Assembly: GCA_052387095.1 (NCBI GenBank)
Contig: JBQTJN010000044.1
Location: 46,042-110,041, forward strand
Source of the DNA: JBQTJN01 sp052387095
GTDB taxonomy: Bacteria; Pseudomonadota; Alphaproteobacteria; Micavibrionales; Micavibrionaceae
Direction of reading: 5' to 3'
Length of the DNA: 64,000 nt
Below the pieces are notes generated by a model. That model did not search any database and was not told the origin of the DNA. It saw only the letters and a program-made list of their open reading frames with translations. Positions 28,149-36,501 of this stretch are shown here, in pieces. Numbering within the stretch: position 1 is the first letter of the stretch; each line of letters starts with the position of its first letter. A program made the translations under genes and the position numbers.

Positions 28149-28702
28149 AATCTCATCCTGCTTTCCCCGCGCGCGTAAGCGGGGATCCTTCTTGTTGTGT
28201 CCGGAGATCCCTGCTTTCGCAGGGAATACACCATGGAGCCCGCATGATGTGCATGGCAGATCGCAACCGCCAGCGCATCGGCCTCATCTTCCGAAACCTG
28301 GCCCGATGCCGGCAACAATGTCCGCACCATCATGGCCATCTGTTCCTTCGCAGCGTGGCCTGCGCCGACAACCGACTTCTTGATATGGTTGGCGGAATAT
28401 TCCGCGACCGGCAATCCCAGTGTCGCCGGCGCGCACAATACAACACCGCGCGCCTGCCCGAGCTTCAAGGCGCTCGCCGCATTTTTATTGATGAAAGTTT
28501 CCTCAACCGCTGCGCACACCGGCCCCCATTCTTTTATGACTTCAATAATCCCCCCATGCAGCGCCGCCAGCCGTTCCGGCAGGCCCAGCTCCCGATCCGG
28601 CCGTATAATCGCGCTCGCGACAAAGCTTAAGCAATGGCCTTCGCTGCGGATAACGCCCCATCCCGTTTTGTTCAGGCCCGGATCTATGCCAAGGATCAGC
28701 AT
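28145..28702 (-). CDS. ruvC: Crossover junction endodeoxyribonuclease RuvC
   Basis: RuvC resolves Holliday junctions. The 185-residue protein has the RNase H-like acidic residues in ILGIDPGLNKTGWG, in VEETFINKNAAS and in EDEADALAVAICHAHH. The usual protein ends shortly after that last helix. Here about 20 further residues (KQGSPDTTRRIPAYARGE and a few more) are encoded by a palindromic repeat at 28158-28227 that has replaced or extended the natural end. The catalytic core is unaffected. The gene overlaps yebC upstream by one base and ruvA by four. Confidence 0.95.
   Translation of the reverse strand: MLILGIDPGLNKTGWGVIRSEGHCLSFVASAIIRPDRELGLPERLAALHGGIIEVIKEWGPVCAAVEETFINKNAASALKLGQARGVVLCAPATLGLPVAEYSANHIKKSVVGAGHAAKEQMAMMVRTLLPASGQVSEDEADALAVAICHAHHAGSMVYSLRKQGSPDTTRRIPAYARGESRMRL
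28158..28227. repeat. Palindromic repeat forming the ruvC 3' end
   Basis: TTTCCCCGCGCGCGTAAGCG and the following GGGAT pair imperfectly with ATCCCTGCTTTCGCAGGGAA. Its minus-strand reading RRIPAYARGE is a signature of dispersed proteobacterial repeats. It supplies the last codons of ruvC. Confidence 0.7.
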
Positions 28703-29460
28703 CAGCCCCCCGCTCCCGCCAGTTTTTTCATGAGCGTTTCATCCATTTCAAAATTTGTCGTGACGGTCTGCACATCGTCATCATCTTCCAGTGCCTCGAT
28801 CAGGTCGAGCACGCCCTGCGCCTGTTCTTCATTGACGGGCGCGCCGACATTCGGGCGCCACACGAGCGCCGCGCTTTCCGGCTCACCGAATTTTGTGACT
28901 AGTTTCTCCCGCGCCTCCGCAAAATCATCAACAGAACAGGTAATCTGGTGCGCCTGTGCGTCCGAACTGACATCCGACGCGCCGGCATCAAGCGCTGCCT
29001 CGAACATCGCATCCGCATGTGCGACGCTGGCCGGGTAAATAATTTCTCCACCCCGGTCGAACATAAAGCTCACCGAATTCGTCTCTCCGAGATTTCCGCC
29101 ATTCTTAGAAAACGCCGCGCGCACTTCGCCGGCGGTGCGGTTCTTGTTGTTGGTCAGCGCATCGACGATGACCGCGACGCCGCCCGGCCCGTAGCCTTCA
29201 TAACGCATCGCGACATAATCATCATCCGCGCCGCCGCCGACCCCCTTGGCGATCGCCTTCTCTATATTGTCGCGCGGCATGCTCTGGATTTTCGCATTGG
29301 CAACTGCAAGCCGCAGTCGCGCATTCATCGCCGGGTCACCGGCGCCAAGCCGTGCCGCGACAGTAATCTCCCGTCCCAGCTTGGAAAAGATCTTGGCGCG
29401 GCGAGCGTCCTGCGCGCCCTTGCGGTGCATGATATTCTTGAATTTGGAATGGCCGGCCAT
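28702..29460 (-). CDS. yebC: YebC/PmpR-family protein
   Basis: The family includes transcription regulators such as PmpR and proteins that relieve ribosome stalling. The 252-residue protein has the conserved start [28 protein letters not shown], the middle [23 protein letters not shown] segment (here [22 protein letters not shown]), and the end [20 protein letters not shown]. Its place before ruvC is standard. Confidence 0.96.
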   Translation of the reverse strand: MAGHSKFKNIMHRKGAQDARRAKIFSKLGREITVAARLGAGDPAMNARLRLAVANAKIQSMPRDNIEKAIAKGVGGGADDDYVAMRYEGYGPGGVAVIVDALTNNKNRTAGEVRAAFSKNGGNLGETNSVSFMFDRGGEIIYPASVAHADAMFEAALDAGASDVSSDAQAHQITCSVDDFAEAREKLVTKFGEPESAALVWRPNVGAPVNEEQAQGVLDLIEALEDDDDVQTVTTNFEMDETLMKKLAGAGG

Positions 29461-29531
29461 GGGTTACTCGCGAGGGGAACATAAGGTGAACTATTATAGG
29501 CACCTGCCCCGGATTCCCACAAGCCGTATTC

Positions 29532-30347
29532 TTATAATCCAGGCCGGGCCGGGCTTAGAATCCCGCCCACCCGCACTGGCTCGATCCGGGTCGCAAGGCC
29601 GCTCCGGTCGTCGGTTTCTATATAACAGCCGCACAAAGTTCCCGGCCCCTTGGCTGGCTGGAAGCGCTCACCGGGCATCCTTTTAACGAAGCGGTGAATC
29701 GCCATGCCTTTCTCGACCCCGATTACAGAGTCATAATCCCCGGTCATGCCGGCATCCGACATATAGGCCGTACCGCCTTTCATGATATGGGCGTCGGCTG
29801 TCGGGATGTGGGTGTGGGTCCCAATTACCGCCGAGACCTGGCCGGCGAAATGGTGTCCGAAGGACATCTTCTCGGACGTTGCCTCACCATGGAGATCTAC
29901 AAAGATCGCGTTGGTGGTTTGCCCCAGTTTCTCGGTTTTGAGGAACTCACGCATCCCCGCAAACGGGTCATCCAGTGGATCCATGAACAAACGGCACATC
30001 GCATTTAAAATTATTATTTTACGGCCATCTGCAAGCTGGTATTTATAAAATCCTTTACCCGGCGTATTCTCTGGATAGTTCATCGGCCGGATCAGTTTCG
30101 GATCATTCCCGATATAGGGGATAATCTCCCGCTGGTCCCAGACATGGTTGCCGGTGGTGATGCAATCGACACCCAGTTCATAGAATTCCTTGCACTGCTT
30201 TCCCGTGATCCCTGCGCCGCTTGCCGCGTTCTCGCCATTAATGATTGTGACATCGGGCTGCAGGGCTTTCTTCAACTCCGGCAAATGCTTCTCCAGCGCC
30301 TCACGGCCTGAGCGACCCATGATATCGCCTATGAATAATATTTTCAT
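29532..30347 (-). CDS. YmdB-like metallophosphoesterase (TIGR00282 type)
   Basis: The 271-residue protein is a calcineurin-like phosphoesterase with metal-binding motifs FIGDIMGRSGR, INGENAASGAGIT (Asn and Glu), TGNHVWDQ, and the histidine pair in FVDLHGEATSEK and IGTHTHIPTAD. In Bacillus the homologue YmdB hydrolyses cyclic nucleotides and influences biofilm choice. In alphaproteobacteria the gene lies between fau (5-FCL) and yebC, exactly as here. Substrate in this organism is unknown. Confidence 0.93.
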   Translation of the reverse strand: MKILFIGDIMGRSGREALEKHLPELKKALQPDVTIINGENAASGAGITGKQCKEFYELGVDCITTGNHVWDQREIIPYIGNDPKLIRPMNYPENTPGKGFYKYQLADGRKIIILNAMCRLFMDPLDDPFAGMREFLKTEKLGQTTNAIFVDLHGEATSEKMSFGHHFAGQVSAVIGTHTHIPTADAHIMKGGTAYMSDAGMTGDYDSVIGVEKGMAIHRFVKRMPGERFQPAKGPGTLCGCYIETDDRSGLATRIEPVRVGGILSPARPGL

Positions 30348-30361
30348 GTTATCTTTCTAAC

Positions 30362-30454
30362 CGTCATTGCGAGGAGCGGCACGCGACAAAGCAATCCAGA
30401 GTCGTTAGAGCGGCCCCTGGATTGCTTCGCTCACTCCGTTCGCTCGCAATGACG
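30362..30454. repeat. Palindromic repeat type A, copy 5
   Basis: CGTCATTGCGAGGAGC...AAGCAATCCAG faces CTGGATTGCTTCGC...GCTCGCAATGACG, between the same-strand 5-FCL and YmdB-like genes. Confidence 0.85.
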
Positions 30455-30458
30455 GAGT

Positions 30459-31034
30459 TTAATTTCCAAAATAATGCGCCCTATCCGGCGTGATTACCCA
30501 GCCGAGCTTTTGGTCATGGGGCTCGGTGGGGAGGTTAAACAAGCATGCCTGCTGCGCGTAGGCAATACCTACGGCCAATACGGACTTTTTGCCCCGCAAA
30601 ACCTCAAGCGTCGTATCGTAATACCCGCCGCCACGCCCCAGCCGATAGCCGCGCCGGTCAAAGGCCAGCAGCGGCACGATCACAATATCAGGCTCCAGAA
30701 GCGGTTCACCCGGGCTCATCACCGGTTCATACACGTTTTTTGCATTCTTTTTTAACGCGGTGCTTTCAAACCAGCTTACAAACCCTAGCTCCAGCATATC
30801 TTTTTGAATCACCGGCAAGGCGCAGGAAATCCCTTCCTGCCGCAAACGCTCCAAAATCGGGTGCACATCAAACTCCGAAGGCTGCGGCCAGTAAGCGGCG
30901 ACAACCTGCCCTTTTTGCGGCTTGATGCTCTCGAAAAACAGGCGACAGGCGGCATCCGGATCCTCAGATCCTCGGTCTATCCGCGCCAGCGCCCGCAGCG
31001 CCTCCACCCTTATCATATTTTTTTGCTCAGACAT
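30459..31034 (-). CDS. 5-formyltetrahydrofolate cyclo-ligase
   Basis: The enzyme returns 5-formyl-THF to 5,10-methenyl-THF using ATP. The 191-residue protein shows VAAYWPQPSEFDVHPI, the ATP site segment VYEPVMSPGEPLLEPDIVIVPLLAFD and the signature RRGYRLGRGGGYYDTTL. The gene follows a candidate 6S RNA and zapA on the same strand, the widely conserved zapA-ssrS-fau block, interrupted here by an unrelated gene on the other strand. Confidence 0.93.
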   Translation of the reverse strand: MSEQKNMIRVEALRALARIDRGSEDPDAACRLFFESIKPQKGQVVAAYWPQPSEFDVHPILERLRQEGISCALPVIQKDMLELGFVSWFESTALKKNAKNVYEPVMSPGEPLLEPDIVIVPLLAFDRRGYRLGRGGGYYDTTLEVLRGKKSVLAVGIAYAQQACLFNLPTEPHDQKLGWVITPDRAHYFGN

Positions 31035-31101
31035 TATAAAAAACTATTGCCATAAATAATTTTTAACTATAAATTGCCGGGACAAACCAGGAGAATGAAA
31101 A

Positions 31102-31530
31102 ATGAGTGAAAAAAATATACAGTTTATGGCGGCCTCCAAAAACTTTGTTAAAGAGGATCTTAGTCTGGATGCCATTACATGTGCGAGAGGAAATATTTTA
31201 TATACATTTTCGGGGCAAAGAATAGAGCTGGAAGAAGAAATAGATATAAAAGAGTTGGAACTTAAGTATCTTAAAAACAATATTCCTTATTTCATTGCGG
31301 ATACGGACATGTCTGCCATTGAAGCAGATTCCGATCTTAAAAAGACCCTGATCGTGGCTCAAAATTATGAATCGGCAAGCGATCACAGACCTAATACCTG
31401 CTGTATAAAGTTAAGGGGAACGCTTCAGCCTATGCTCTTTGCAAATGTTTCGAAAAATCAAGTGCGTAATCAATATTGCTTCGCTACTCAAAAAGGCAGC
31501 CTCGAAATCGTTCCAAAACCTGAGGCGTAA
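31102..31530 (+). CDS. Hypothetical protein between 5-FCL and the 6S candidate
   Basis: A 142-residue protein with a clear AGGAGA ribosome-binding site eight bases before its ATG. I do not recognise a family. There is no signal peptide or membrane segment. The first half is acidic (IELEEEIDIKELELKYLKNN), the second half has two adjacent cysteines (NTCCIKLRG) and beta-like stretches. It is AT-richer than its neighbours and lies on the opposite strand within the conserved zapA-6S-5-FCL block, so it is probably an insertion. Confidence 0.6.
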   Translation: MSEKNIQFMAASKNFVKEDLSLDAITCARGNILYTFSGQRIELEEEIDIKELELKYLKNNIPYFIADTDMSAIEADSDLKKTLIVAQNYESASDHRPNTCCIKLRGTLQPMLFANVSKNQVRNQYCFATQKGSLEIVPKPEA

Positions 31531-31534
31531 CTTT

Positions 31535-31695
31535 GGGTGTTTTATAAGGCGCCGCGGGAGCCGTGTACATTGTATTCGCGTGTGGCCCGGTAAAACCAGG
31601 TGGGCACCATATATCCAGTGTACCCTAAAGCACTTAAAGGACAGGGACAGCTCCCTAACGAATCATTATCGGCCTCCGGAATTAACTAGTATCAC
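31535..31695 (-). ncRNA. ssrS: Candidate 6S RNA
   Basis: On the minus strand between zapA and the 5-FCL gene, where many proteobacteria carry 6S RNA, this non-coding stretch folds plausibly into the 6S shape. A closing stem pairs GGGAGCUGU with ACGGCUCCC (one G-U), an internal hairpin pairs CCUGG with CCGGG around UUUUA, and GUG/CAC pairs flank it, leaving large open regions like the 6S bubble. No coding frame runs through it. The ends are approximate. 6S RNA binds sigma-70 holoenzyme in stationary phase. The call rests on position and hand folding. Confidence 0.5.
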
Positions 31696-31758
31696 GCACT
31701 CCGCAGCATCTATAGAGATAGTGCTTTCGCGCCAAAATAGCCAGAAATTTATAAATAA

Positions 31759-31852
31759 CGTCATTGCGAGGAGCCGCAGGCGACGAAGCAATCCAGTTTT
31801 TTTGAATGTGGGCCCTGGATTGCTTCGCTCATTTCATTCGCTCGCAATGACG
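31759..31852. repeat. Palindromic repeat type A, copy 6
   Basis: CGTCATTGCGAGGAGC...GAAGCAATCCAG faces CTGGATTGCTTCGC...GCTCGCAATGACG, between zapA and the 6S candidate. Confidence 0.85.
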
Positions 31853-31862
31853 GTGCGGGATT

Positions 31863-32213
31863 TCAAACCTTCTGCAGACGGCCTGTAATCGCGTCAATCC
31901 GGCTGGCCAGCTGGTCGACGGCATGGGAAATCGCCGCTTCATCCGGGCCGTTGACACCGTTCCCGGCGCCTTCCATCTTATGCATCTGGCGGCTCATCTG
32001 GCTCACTTCCTCGCGCAGCTCGACAACCTCGTCGGCGATCATCAGGGAAGTCAGAACAAGAAGATGCAACTCATTGCTGGCCGCGCCGGAGCGCGAAACT
32101 TCCTTAAGGCGGCCGTCGATATAATGACCCAGTTGCTGAACGCGGCGCTCCTGCCCGTCATCGCATGAAATCCCGTAACTGCGTCCGTTGATGGTGAGGT
32201 TCACTTCGGCCAT
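31863..32213 (-). CDS. zapA: Cell division protein ZapA
   Basis: ZapA bundles FtsZ protofilaments at the division site. The 116-residue protein has the family start MAEVNLTINGRSYGISCDDGQERRVQQLGHYIDGRL, the LVLTSLMIADEVVELREEV helix and a C-terminal coiled coil. A DUF4164 gene lies three bases upstream, giving the usual alphaproteobacterial pair. Confidence 0.93.
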   Translation of the reverse strand: MAEVNLTINGRSYGISCDDGQERRVQQLGHYIDGRLKEVSRSGAASNELHLLVLTSLMIADEVVELREEVSQMSRQMHKMEGAGNGVNGPDEAAISHAVDQLASRIDAITGRLQKV

Positions 32214-32216
32214 GTC

Positions 32217-32435
32217 TTATGCCTCCTCGCTTAGCAGTTCTTCGACGCGGGCAATCGCCACATCGAGGCGGCGCGCCAGCATGGCATCCTGCGATCCTGT
32301 TGCGCGCTGTACCGGCGCAGCGGCGAACATGTCCCGTTGTTTAGTATTCTGCGCCCCTTCGAAATAGCGGGCGGCGTGGTCGAGGCGCTCGATGGCGCCC
32401 AGCAAATTTCTCAATGACTGCTCAACGTGGGACAC
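32217..32435 (-). CDS. Small coiled-coil DUF4164 protein
   Basis: A 72-residue, mostly helical protein (VEQSLRNLLGAIERLDHAARYFE, then LARRLDVAIARVEELLSEE) encoded three bases before zapA. The size and place match the DUF4164 family that accompanies zapA in alphaproteobacteria and may play a ZapB-like part. The middle Ala/Gln-rich stretch breaks the helix. Function is inferred from the neighbour. Confidence 0.8.
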   Translation of the reverse strand: MSHVEQSLRNLLGAIERLDHAARYFEGAQNTKQRDMFAAAPVQRATGSQDAMLARRLDVAIARVEELLSEEA

Positions 32436-32517
32436 AGGAAACCCTCATATAGTTTTGAATAAGGCCCGATTATGAACCGTGAGCCGGATTGGTCAAGCCT
32501 TAAAATCCGTAATAATC

Positions 32518-32600
32518 CGTCATTGCGAGGAGGCTGAAGGCCGACGCGGCAATCCACTTTTAAAAAAGTGTGGATTGCTGCGTTGACGCTTGCAATGACG
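32518..32600. repeat. Palindromic repeat type A, copy 7
   Basis: CGTCATTGCGAGGAGGC...CGGCAATCCAC faces GTGGATTGCTGCG...GCAATGACG, between the divergent DUF4164 and tkt genes. Confidence 0.8.
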
Positions 32601-32648
32601 CTATAATATCACGTTGCAGATACCCGTTTTAACCGCTAGAAGAAAACC

Positions 32649-34658
32649 ATGACAAAAAGCCAGACCGCCCTGAAAGAGACCCCTGCCTTGCCCCCACTAA
32701 ATGATCCGAACCTGAAAACCATGGCCAACGCGATTCGCGCCCTTGCGATGGATGCCGTGGAAAAAGCCACCTCCGGCCACCCCGGCATGCCGATGGGCAT
32801 GGCCGATGTCGCCACCGTGCTCTATACGAAATTCCTGAAATTCGACTCGAGCACTCCCGAATGGCCGGACCGCGATCGTTTTGTCTTATCTGCGGGCCAT
32901 GGATCGATGCTGATCTACGCACTGAACTATCTCACAGGCTATAAGAAGATTACACTCGAACAGATTAAAAACTTTAGACAAATCGGCGCCCTCACGGCCG
33001 GACACCCGGAAGTCGAGCACGACGCGGGGATCGAAACCACGACAGGACCATTGGGTCAGGGCATATCCACCGCCGTCGGCATGGCGCTGGCGGAACGGAT
33101 CCTCAATGCCCGTTTTGGCAATGATTTGGTTGATCACTATACCTACGTCATTGCCAGCGACGGCGACCTGATGGAGGGCATCAGCCACGAGGCCTGCTCG
33201 TTCGCGGGTCATTTAGGTCTTTCTAAACTGGTTGTACTCTATGACGATAACGGCATCTCGATTGACGGGCCGACCTCGCTCTCTTTCTCCGATGACACGC
33301 CGAAACGTTTCGAGTCCTATGGCTGGGATGTGCAGACCGTCGATGGCCATAACATGGCCGAAATTGAAAAAGCGATCACGCAGGCGCGCGACACGAAAAC
33401 GCCGAGCATCATCTGCTGCAAGACCCATATCGGCTACGGCGCCCCCACCAAACAGGGCAGCGCTTCGTCCCACGGCTCACCTCTGGGTGCCGAAGAAATC
33501 AAGGGAGCCCGCGTTTTCCACGAGTGGGCCCACGCGCCGTTCCATGTCCCGGATGACACATTGAATGCCTGGCGGGAAGCCGGCAAAAAAGGTGCAGGTG
33601 AACTTAGAGAATGGACAAAACGCCTTGATAAGTCTGCAAAAAAAGGCGAATTCACCACGGCGCAGAACGGCGACGTATCCCGGCTCATCGCACCGTTCAT
33701 CCAGAAGCTCAAAGCCGACTTCGCGAGCCAGAAACCCAAACATGCCACGCGCCAGACGTCAGGCACCGTGCTCGAGGCGCTGGTCCCGGCAGTTCCCGAA
33801 ATGATCGGCGGCTCCGCCGACCTGACGGGTTCCAACAATACCAAGATCAAGGGCCCTTCCGTGATTTCCGCAAATGATTTCTCCGGCCGGTATATCCATT
33901 ACGGCGTGCGCGAACATGGTATGGCCGCCGCCATGAACGGCATGGCGCTGCATGGGGGCGTCATACCCTATTCCGGCACGTTCCTGGTTTTCACCGATTA
34001 CTGCCGCCCGTCGATACGCCTTTCCGCATTGATGCAGCAGCGGGTCATCTATGTCATGACTCACGACTCCATCGGATTGGGTGAAGACGGCCCCACTCAC
34101 CAGCCGGTCGAGCATGTTGCCTCCCTTCGTGCGATGCCGAACCTGAATGTCTTCCGTCCGTGCGACGGCATCGAAACCGCCGAGGCGTGGGAGCTGGCTC
34201 TGGGTAATACGAAAACACCGAGCATCATGGCGCTCACGCGTCAGGGCCTGCCCACCCTGAACGAAAACCGCACCGAAAACCTCGTTGCGAAGGGCGCTTA
34301 TGTCCTGCGGGATTGTGCCGGTGAACCGGATGTGACCCTGTTCGCCAGCGGTTCGGAAGTCGAAATCGCATTCGAAGCCTGGGAAAAACTTAATGCGTCC
34401 GGAAAGAAAACCCGTTTGGTTTCTGTCCCTTGTCTGGATCTTTTCATGCGGGCTGACAAGAAATACATCCAGAGCCTCACCGCTGGTTCATCGCGCAAGA
34501 TCGCGATCGAGGCCGGCATCCGCATGGGCTGGGATGCGGTCATCGGCACCGACGGCATCTTCATCGGCATGACCGGTTTCGGCGCTTCGGGCCCTTACCA
34601 GGATCTCTACAGGCATTTCGGGATTACGGCTGAGGCAGTAATCGCGGCTGCTCAATAA
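32649..34658 (+). CDS. tkt: Transketolase
   Basis: Transketolase moves two-carbon units between sugar phosphates in the pentose phosphate pathway. The 669-residue protein has the thiamine diphosphate motif SDGDLMEGISHEA...LYDDNGISIDG (about residues 175-210), TGPLGQGISTAVGMA upstream, and the pyrimidine domain segments FFGVREHGM-like HYGVREHGMAAAMNG, DSIGLGEDGPTHQPVEH and the C-terminal domain FASGSEVEIAFEA. It heads a central-carbon cluster tkt...gap...fba; pgk, which is often between gap and fba in alphaproteobacteria, is absent here. Confidence 0.97.
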   Translation: MTKSQTALKETPALPPLNDPNLKTMANAIRALAMDAVEKATSGHPGMPMGMADVATVLYTKFLKFDSSTPEWPDRDRFVLSAGHGSMLIYALNYLTGYKKITLEQIKNFRQIGALTAGHPEVEHDAGIETTTGPLGQGISTAVGMALAERILNARFGNDLVDHYTYVIASDGDLMEGISHEACSFAGHLGLSKLVVLYDDNGISIDGPTSLSFSDDTPKRFESYGWDVQTVDGHNMAEIEKAITQARDTKTPSIICCKTHIGYGAPTKQGSASSHGSPLGAEEIKGARVFHEWAHAPFHVPDDTLNAWREAGKKGAGELREWTKRLDKSAKKGEFTTAQNGDVSRLIAPFIQKLKADFASQKPKHATRQTSGTVLEALVPAVPEMIGGSADLTGSNNTKIKGPSVISANDFSGRYIHYGVREHGMAAAMNGMALHGGVIPYSGTFLVFTDYCRPSIRLSALMQQRVIYVMTHDSIGLGEDGPTHQPVEHVASLRAMPNLNVFRPCDGIETAEAWELALGNTKTPSIMALTRQGLPTLNENRTENLVAKGAYVLRDCAGEPDVTLFASGSEVEIAFEAWEKLNASGKKTRLVSVPCLDLFMRADKKYIQSLTAGSSRKIAIEAGIRMGWDAVIGTDGIFIGMTGFGASGPYQDLYRHFGITAEAVIAAAQ

Positions 34659-34662
34659 TATT

Positions 34663-34816
34663 CGTCATCGCGAGCAACCGCGAAGCACCGCCTTAGCGTT
34701 GTTCGCTTTTTTAAAAAAGCAAACAAACCTCCGGTTTGCTTTGCAGGTTGCGTGGCGATCCAGAGGCCACAATAAGCATTCTGGATTCCCACGGCGCTGC
34801 GCGCCTCGCAATGACG
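34663..34816. repeat. Palindromic repeat type A, copy 8 (enlarged)
   Basis: CGTCATCGCGAGCAACC opens and GCGCCTCGCAATGACG closes a longer version (about 154 bases) with an added inner palindrome AAAAAAGCAAACAAACC... GGTTTGCTTTGC. It lies between convergent tkt and the barrel pseudogene. Confidence 0.75.
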
Positions 34817-34828
34817 ATAATATAAATT

Positions 34829-35197
34829 TTAAAAATCTATCAAATATTTCAGGATCAGCTTCGCCTCGCCATCCGGCGCGGCATCGGATAGCCCGAACAA
34901 ATACCCGGCTTCATACCCGGCATGATCGCCGAATGATCCGTATGCAACCGGTCCAACCTGGTGATCCTCATCATCGAAATTCGAACTTTCGCCGATCGCC
35001 CCGAAATCTCCGTAATACTCAAAGCCCGGCTGGAAGCTGGGCCGGTAATTATATTTAATGCTCAAGCTCATCCCGAACCCGGTATCATTCCCCGACCCCT
35101 CGCCAGTTTCCCGCGTCAATTTTATTTTCCTGCGCTGTCGAGGGAATCGTCGTCATCATCAAAAAAAGAAAATTAAAAGACCGGCATGTTTTTTCAT
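34829..35197 (-). pseudogene. Decayed copy of the FTR1-linked beta-barrel
   Basis: The last 96 codons (from a TTG at 35119) closely match the end of the barrel domain of the gene at 36502: FQPGFEYY, then SSNFDDEDHQVGPVAYGSFG, GYEAGYLFGLSDAAPDGEAKL. Upstream, an ATG at 35197 gives a signal-peptide start MKKHAGLLIFFF that hits a stop at a run of T, and an Asp-rich stretch (DDDDDS) in a second frame corresponds to the Asp run of the intact copy. So at least two frame breaks and a large internal deletion separate start and end. It is a remnant of a duplicated outer-membrane protein gene. Confidence 0.78.
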
Positions 35198-35250
35198 GGA
35201 AGCAGGACTCCCTGCGCCACATTAACATGCAGATGCTGGAGATTCAGATT

Positions 35251-36498
35251 CTATTTCGCGGCGCGTAAGGATCCGAACAATCCATCGACTTCATCTTCGG
35301 GACCCGCCGTGAAATAAAGCGCGCGCGTATCGCCCAGGCTCTGCCCGTTTCCGAACAAAAGACCCCAGATTTTATCGATCTTCACGGGCTCGCCTTTTTC
35401 ATCGCGCATATAATCGTTGAACGCGTGCGTTTTTGGATCGTAGGCGGCAATCGTCCCGTCGCCGAAATTGGCAACCAGAAGATTGTTGGACAACGGTCCA
35501 TAATCCGCCGGCGCGAAGACCATGCCCCATGGCGCGCTCAGCTTACCGCCATCTTGCCATACGCTTACGAGCTTTCCGTCCTCGGTGAATTCGGCAACGC
35601 GCCCCTGTCCCGGCTTGGCTGTGTCTTCCTCGCCGATGAACAATTCGCCATCCTTGCATGTATCCTTGGCAACTTCTTCAGCCGGGCAGCTTTGCGTCTT
35701 GGCATAGGACACAAAAATAGTATGTCCGCCTGCCTGCGTTTTCAGGGATTGCACATTGAAGGGCGCATATTCGCCCGGATCGACTTTGTCGTTTTTATTA
35801 TCGTCAAAAGGCCTATCGAACGTCACATCGACAGGCTTGAATTGCCCGTCAAAAACTTCCATGCCTGGCACGGCGCCGAAATTGGCGGCGTAAAGCCGGT
35901 TATAATGCGCATTCAGGGTGATGCCGAAATACTGCGCGCCTTTTGCCGAGTTATCGATCGCCGAAAGCGCCTGCAGCGCCCGCTCGAACGTGCCGTCCTC
36001 TTTCTTGCGCTCGGTCCAGGCGGAAATAACCCCGCCGTCGCTGGCAAAAAGGAATTTCGCAGGCGCAGTAATTTCAGGCGCGTCTTCTATAGGCTTTTGC
36101 GTGATAACGAAAGCGTCCCTGCTGTCGCTGAAAACAAGACCTGTTATCATCTGCTCATCGCCGCCTACGGGTATGCCGATATGAGGAATATCATCGGCAT
36201 GCAGGACCCGCAGCGATTCCGTCGGGGAATTTTGCACATCGCCTACATACTGAAAGCTCGTATCCTTGCCGCCAACCCAGAAGTGTCCGCCTTCACCGGC
36301 CGGGCGGATCGCGATCCCCCAGGCATTAATCATTTTTTCATCAACCGTGTCGGCCTTGTAAATCGCCTTGTTGGCCACAAAATTGTGCTGGACAAAACGG
36401 TTGGCGGATACCGTATCTTCGGCATATGCGATCGATGCAAACGCGAGAAAGGACGCGCCCCCTAACAGGAACGTTGAAAACAGGCTCATATTTTTCAC
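35251..36498 (-). CDS. Large secreted protein, TIGR03118-like
   Basis: The 415-residue protein begins with a signal peptide (FLLGGASFLAFASIAYAED). It resembles the TIGR03118 group: NRFVQHNFVANKAIYKA, INAWGIAIRPAGEGGHFWVGG, repeated propeller-like segments (FGITLNAHYNRLYAANFGAVPG, FDGQFKPVDVTFDRPF), GRVAEFTEDGKLVSVW and WGLLFGNGQSLGDTRALYFTAG. A beta-propeller-like periplasmic or surface protein is likely. Two pairs of Cys (QSCPAEEVAKDTC) are present. It starts three bases after the FTR1-barrel gene and so belongs to the iron operon; an auxiliary role in metal handling is inference. Confidence 0.72.
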   Translation of the reverse strand: MKNMSLFSTFLLGGASFLAFASIAYAEDTVSANRFVQHNFVANKAIYKADTVDEKMINAWGIAIRPAGEGGHFWVGGKDTSFQYVGDVQNSPTESLRVLHADDIPHIGIPVGGDEQMITGLVFSDSRDAFVITQKPIEDAPEITAPAKFLFASDGGVISAWTERKKEDGTFERALQALSAIDNSAKGAQYFGITLNAHYNRLYAANFGAVPGMEVFDGQFKPVDVTFDRPFDDNKNDKVDPGEYAPFNVQSLKTQAGGHTIFVSYAKTQSCPAEEVAKDTCKDGELFIGEEDTAKPGQGRVAEFTEDGKLVSVWQDGGKLSAPWGMVFAPADYGPLSNNLLVANFGDGTIAAYDPKTHAFNDYMRDEKGEPVKIDKIWGLLFGNGQSLGDTRALYFTAGPEDEVDGLFGSLRAAK

Positions 36499-36501
36499 TC
36501 C

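Noticed and set aside
21425..34816. Dispersed repeats as a CRISPR array
   Set aside because: Copies are kilobases apart, palindromic and in gene gaps, with no regular spacers and no cas genes.
35425..36465. 346-codon frame on the plus strand over the TIGR03118-like gene
   Set aside because: The minus-strand gene has a signal peptide and recognisable repeats; the plus frame has none and is Arg/Ile-rich as a reverse artefact.
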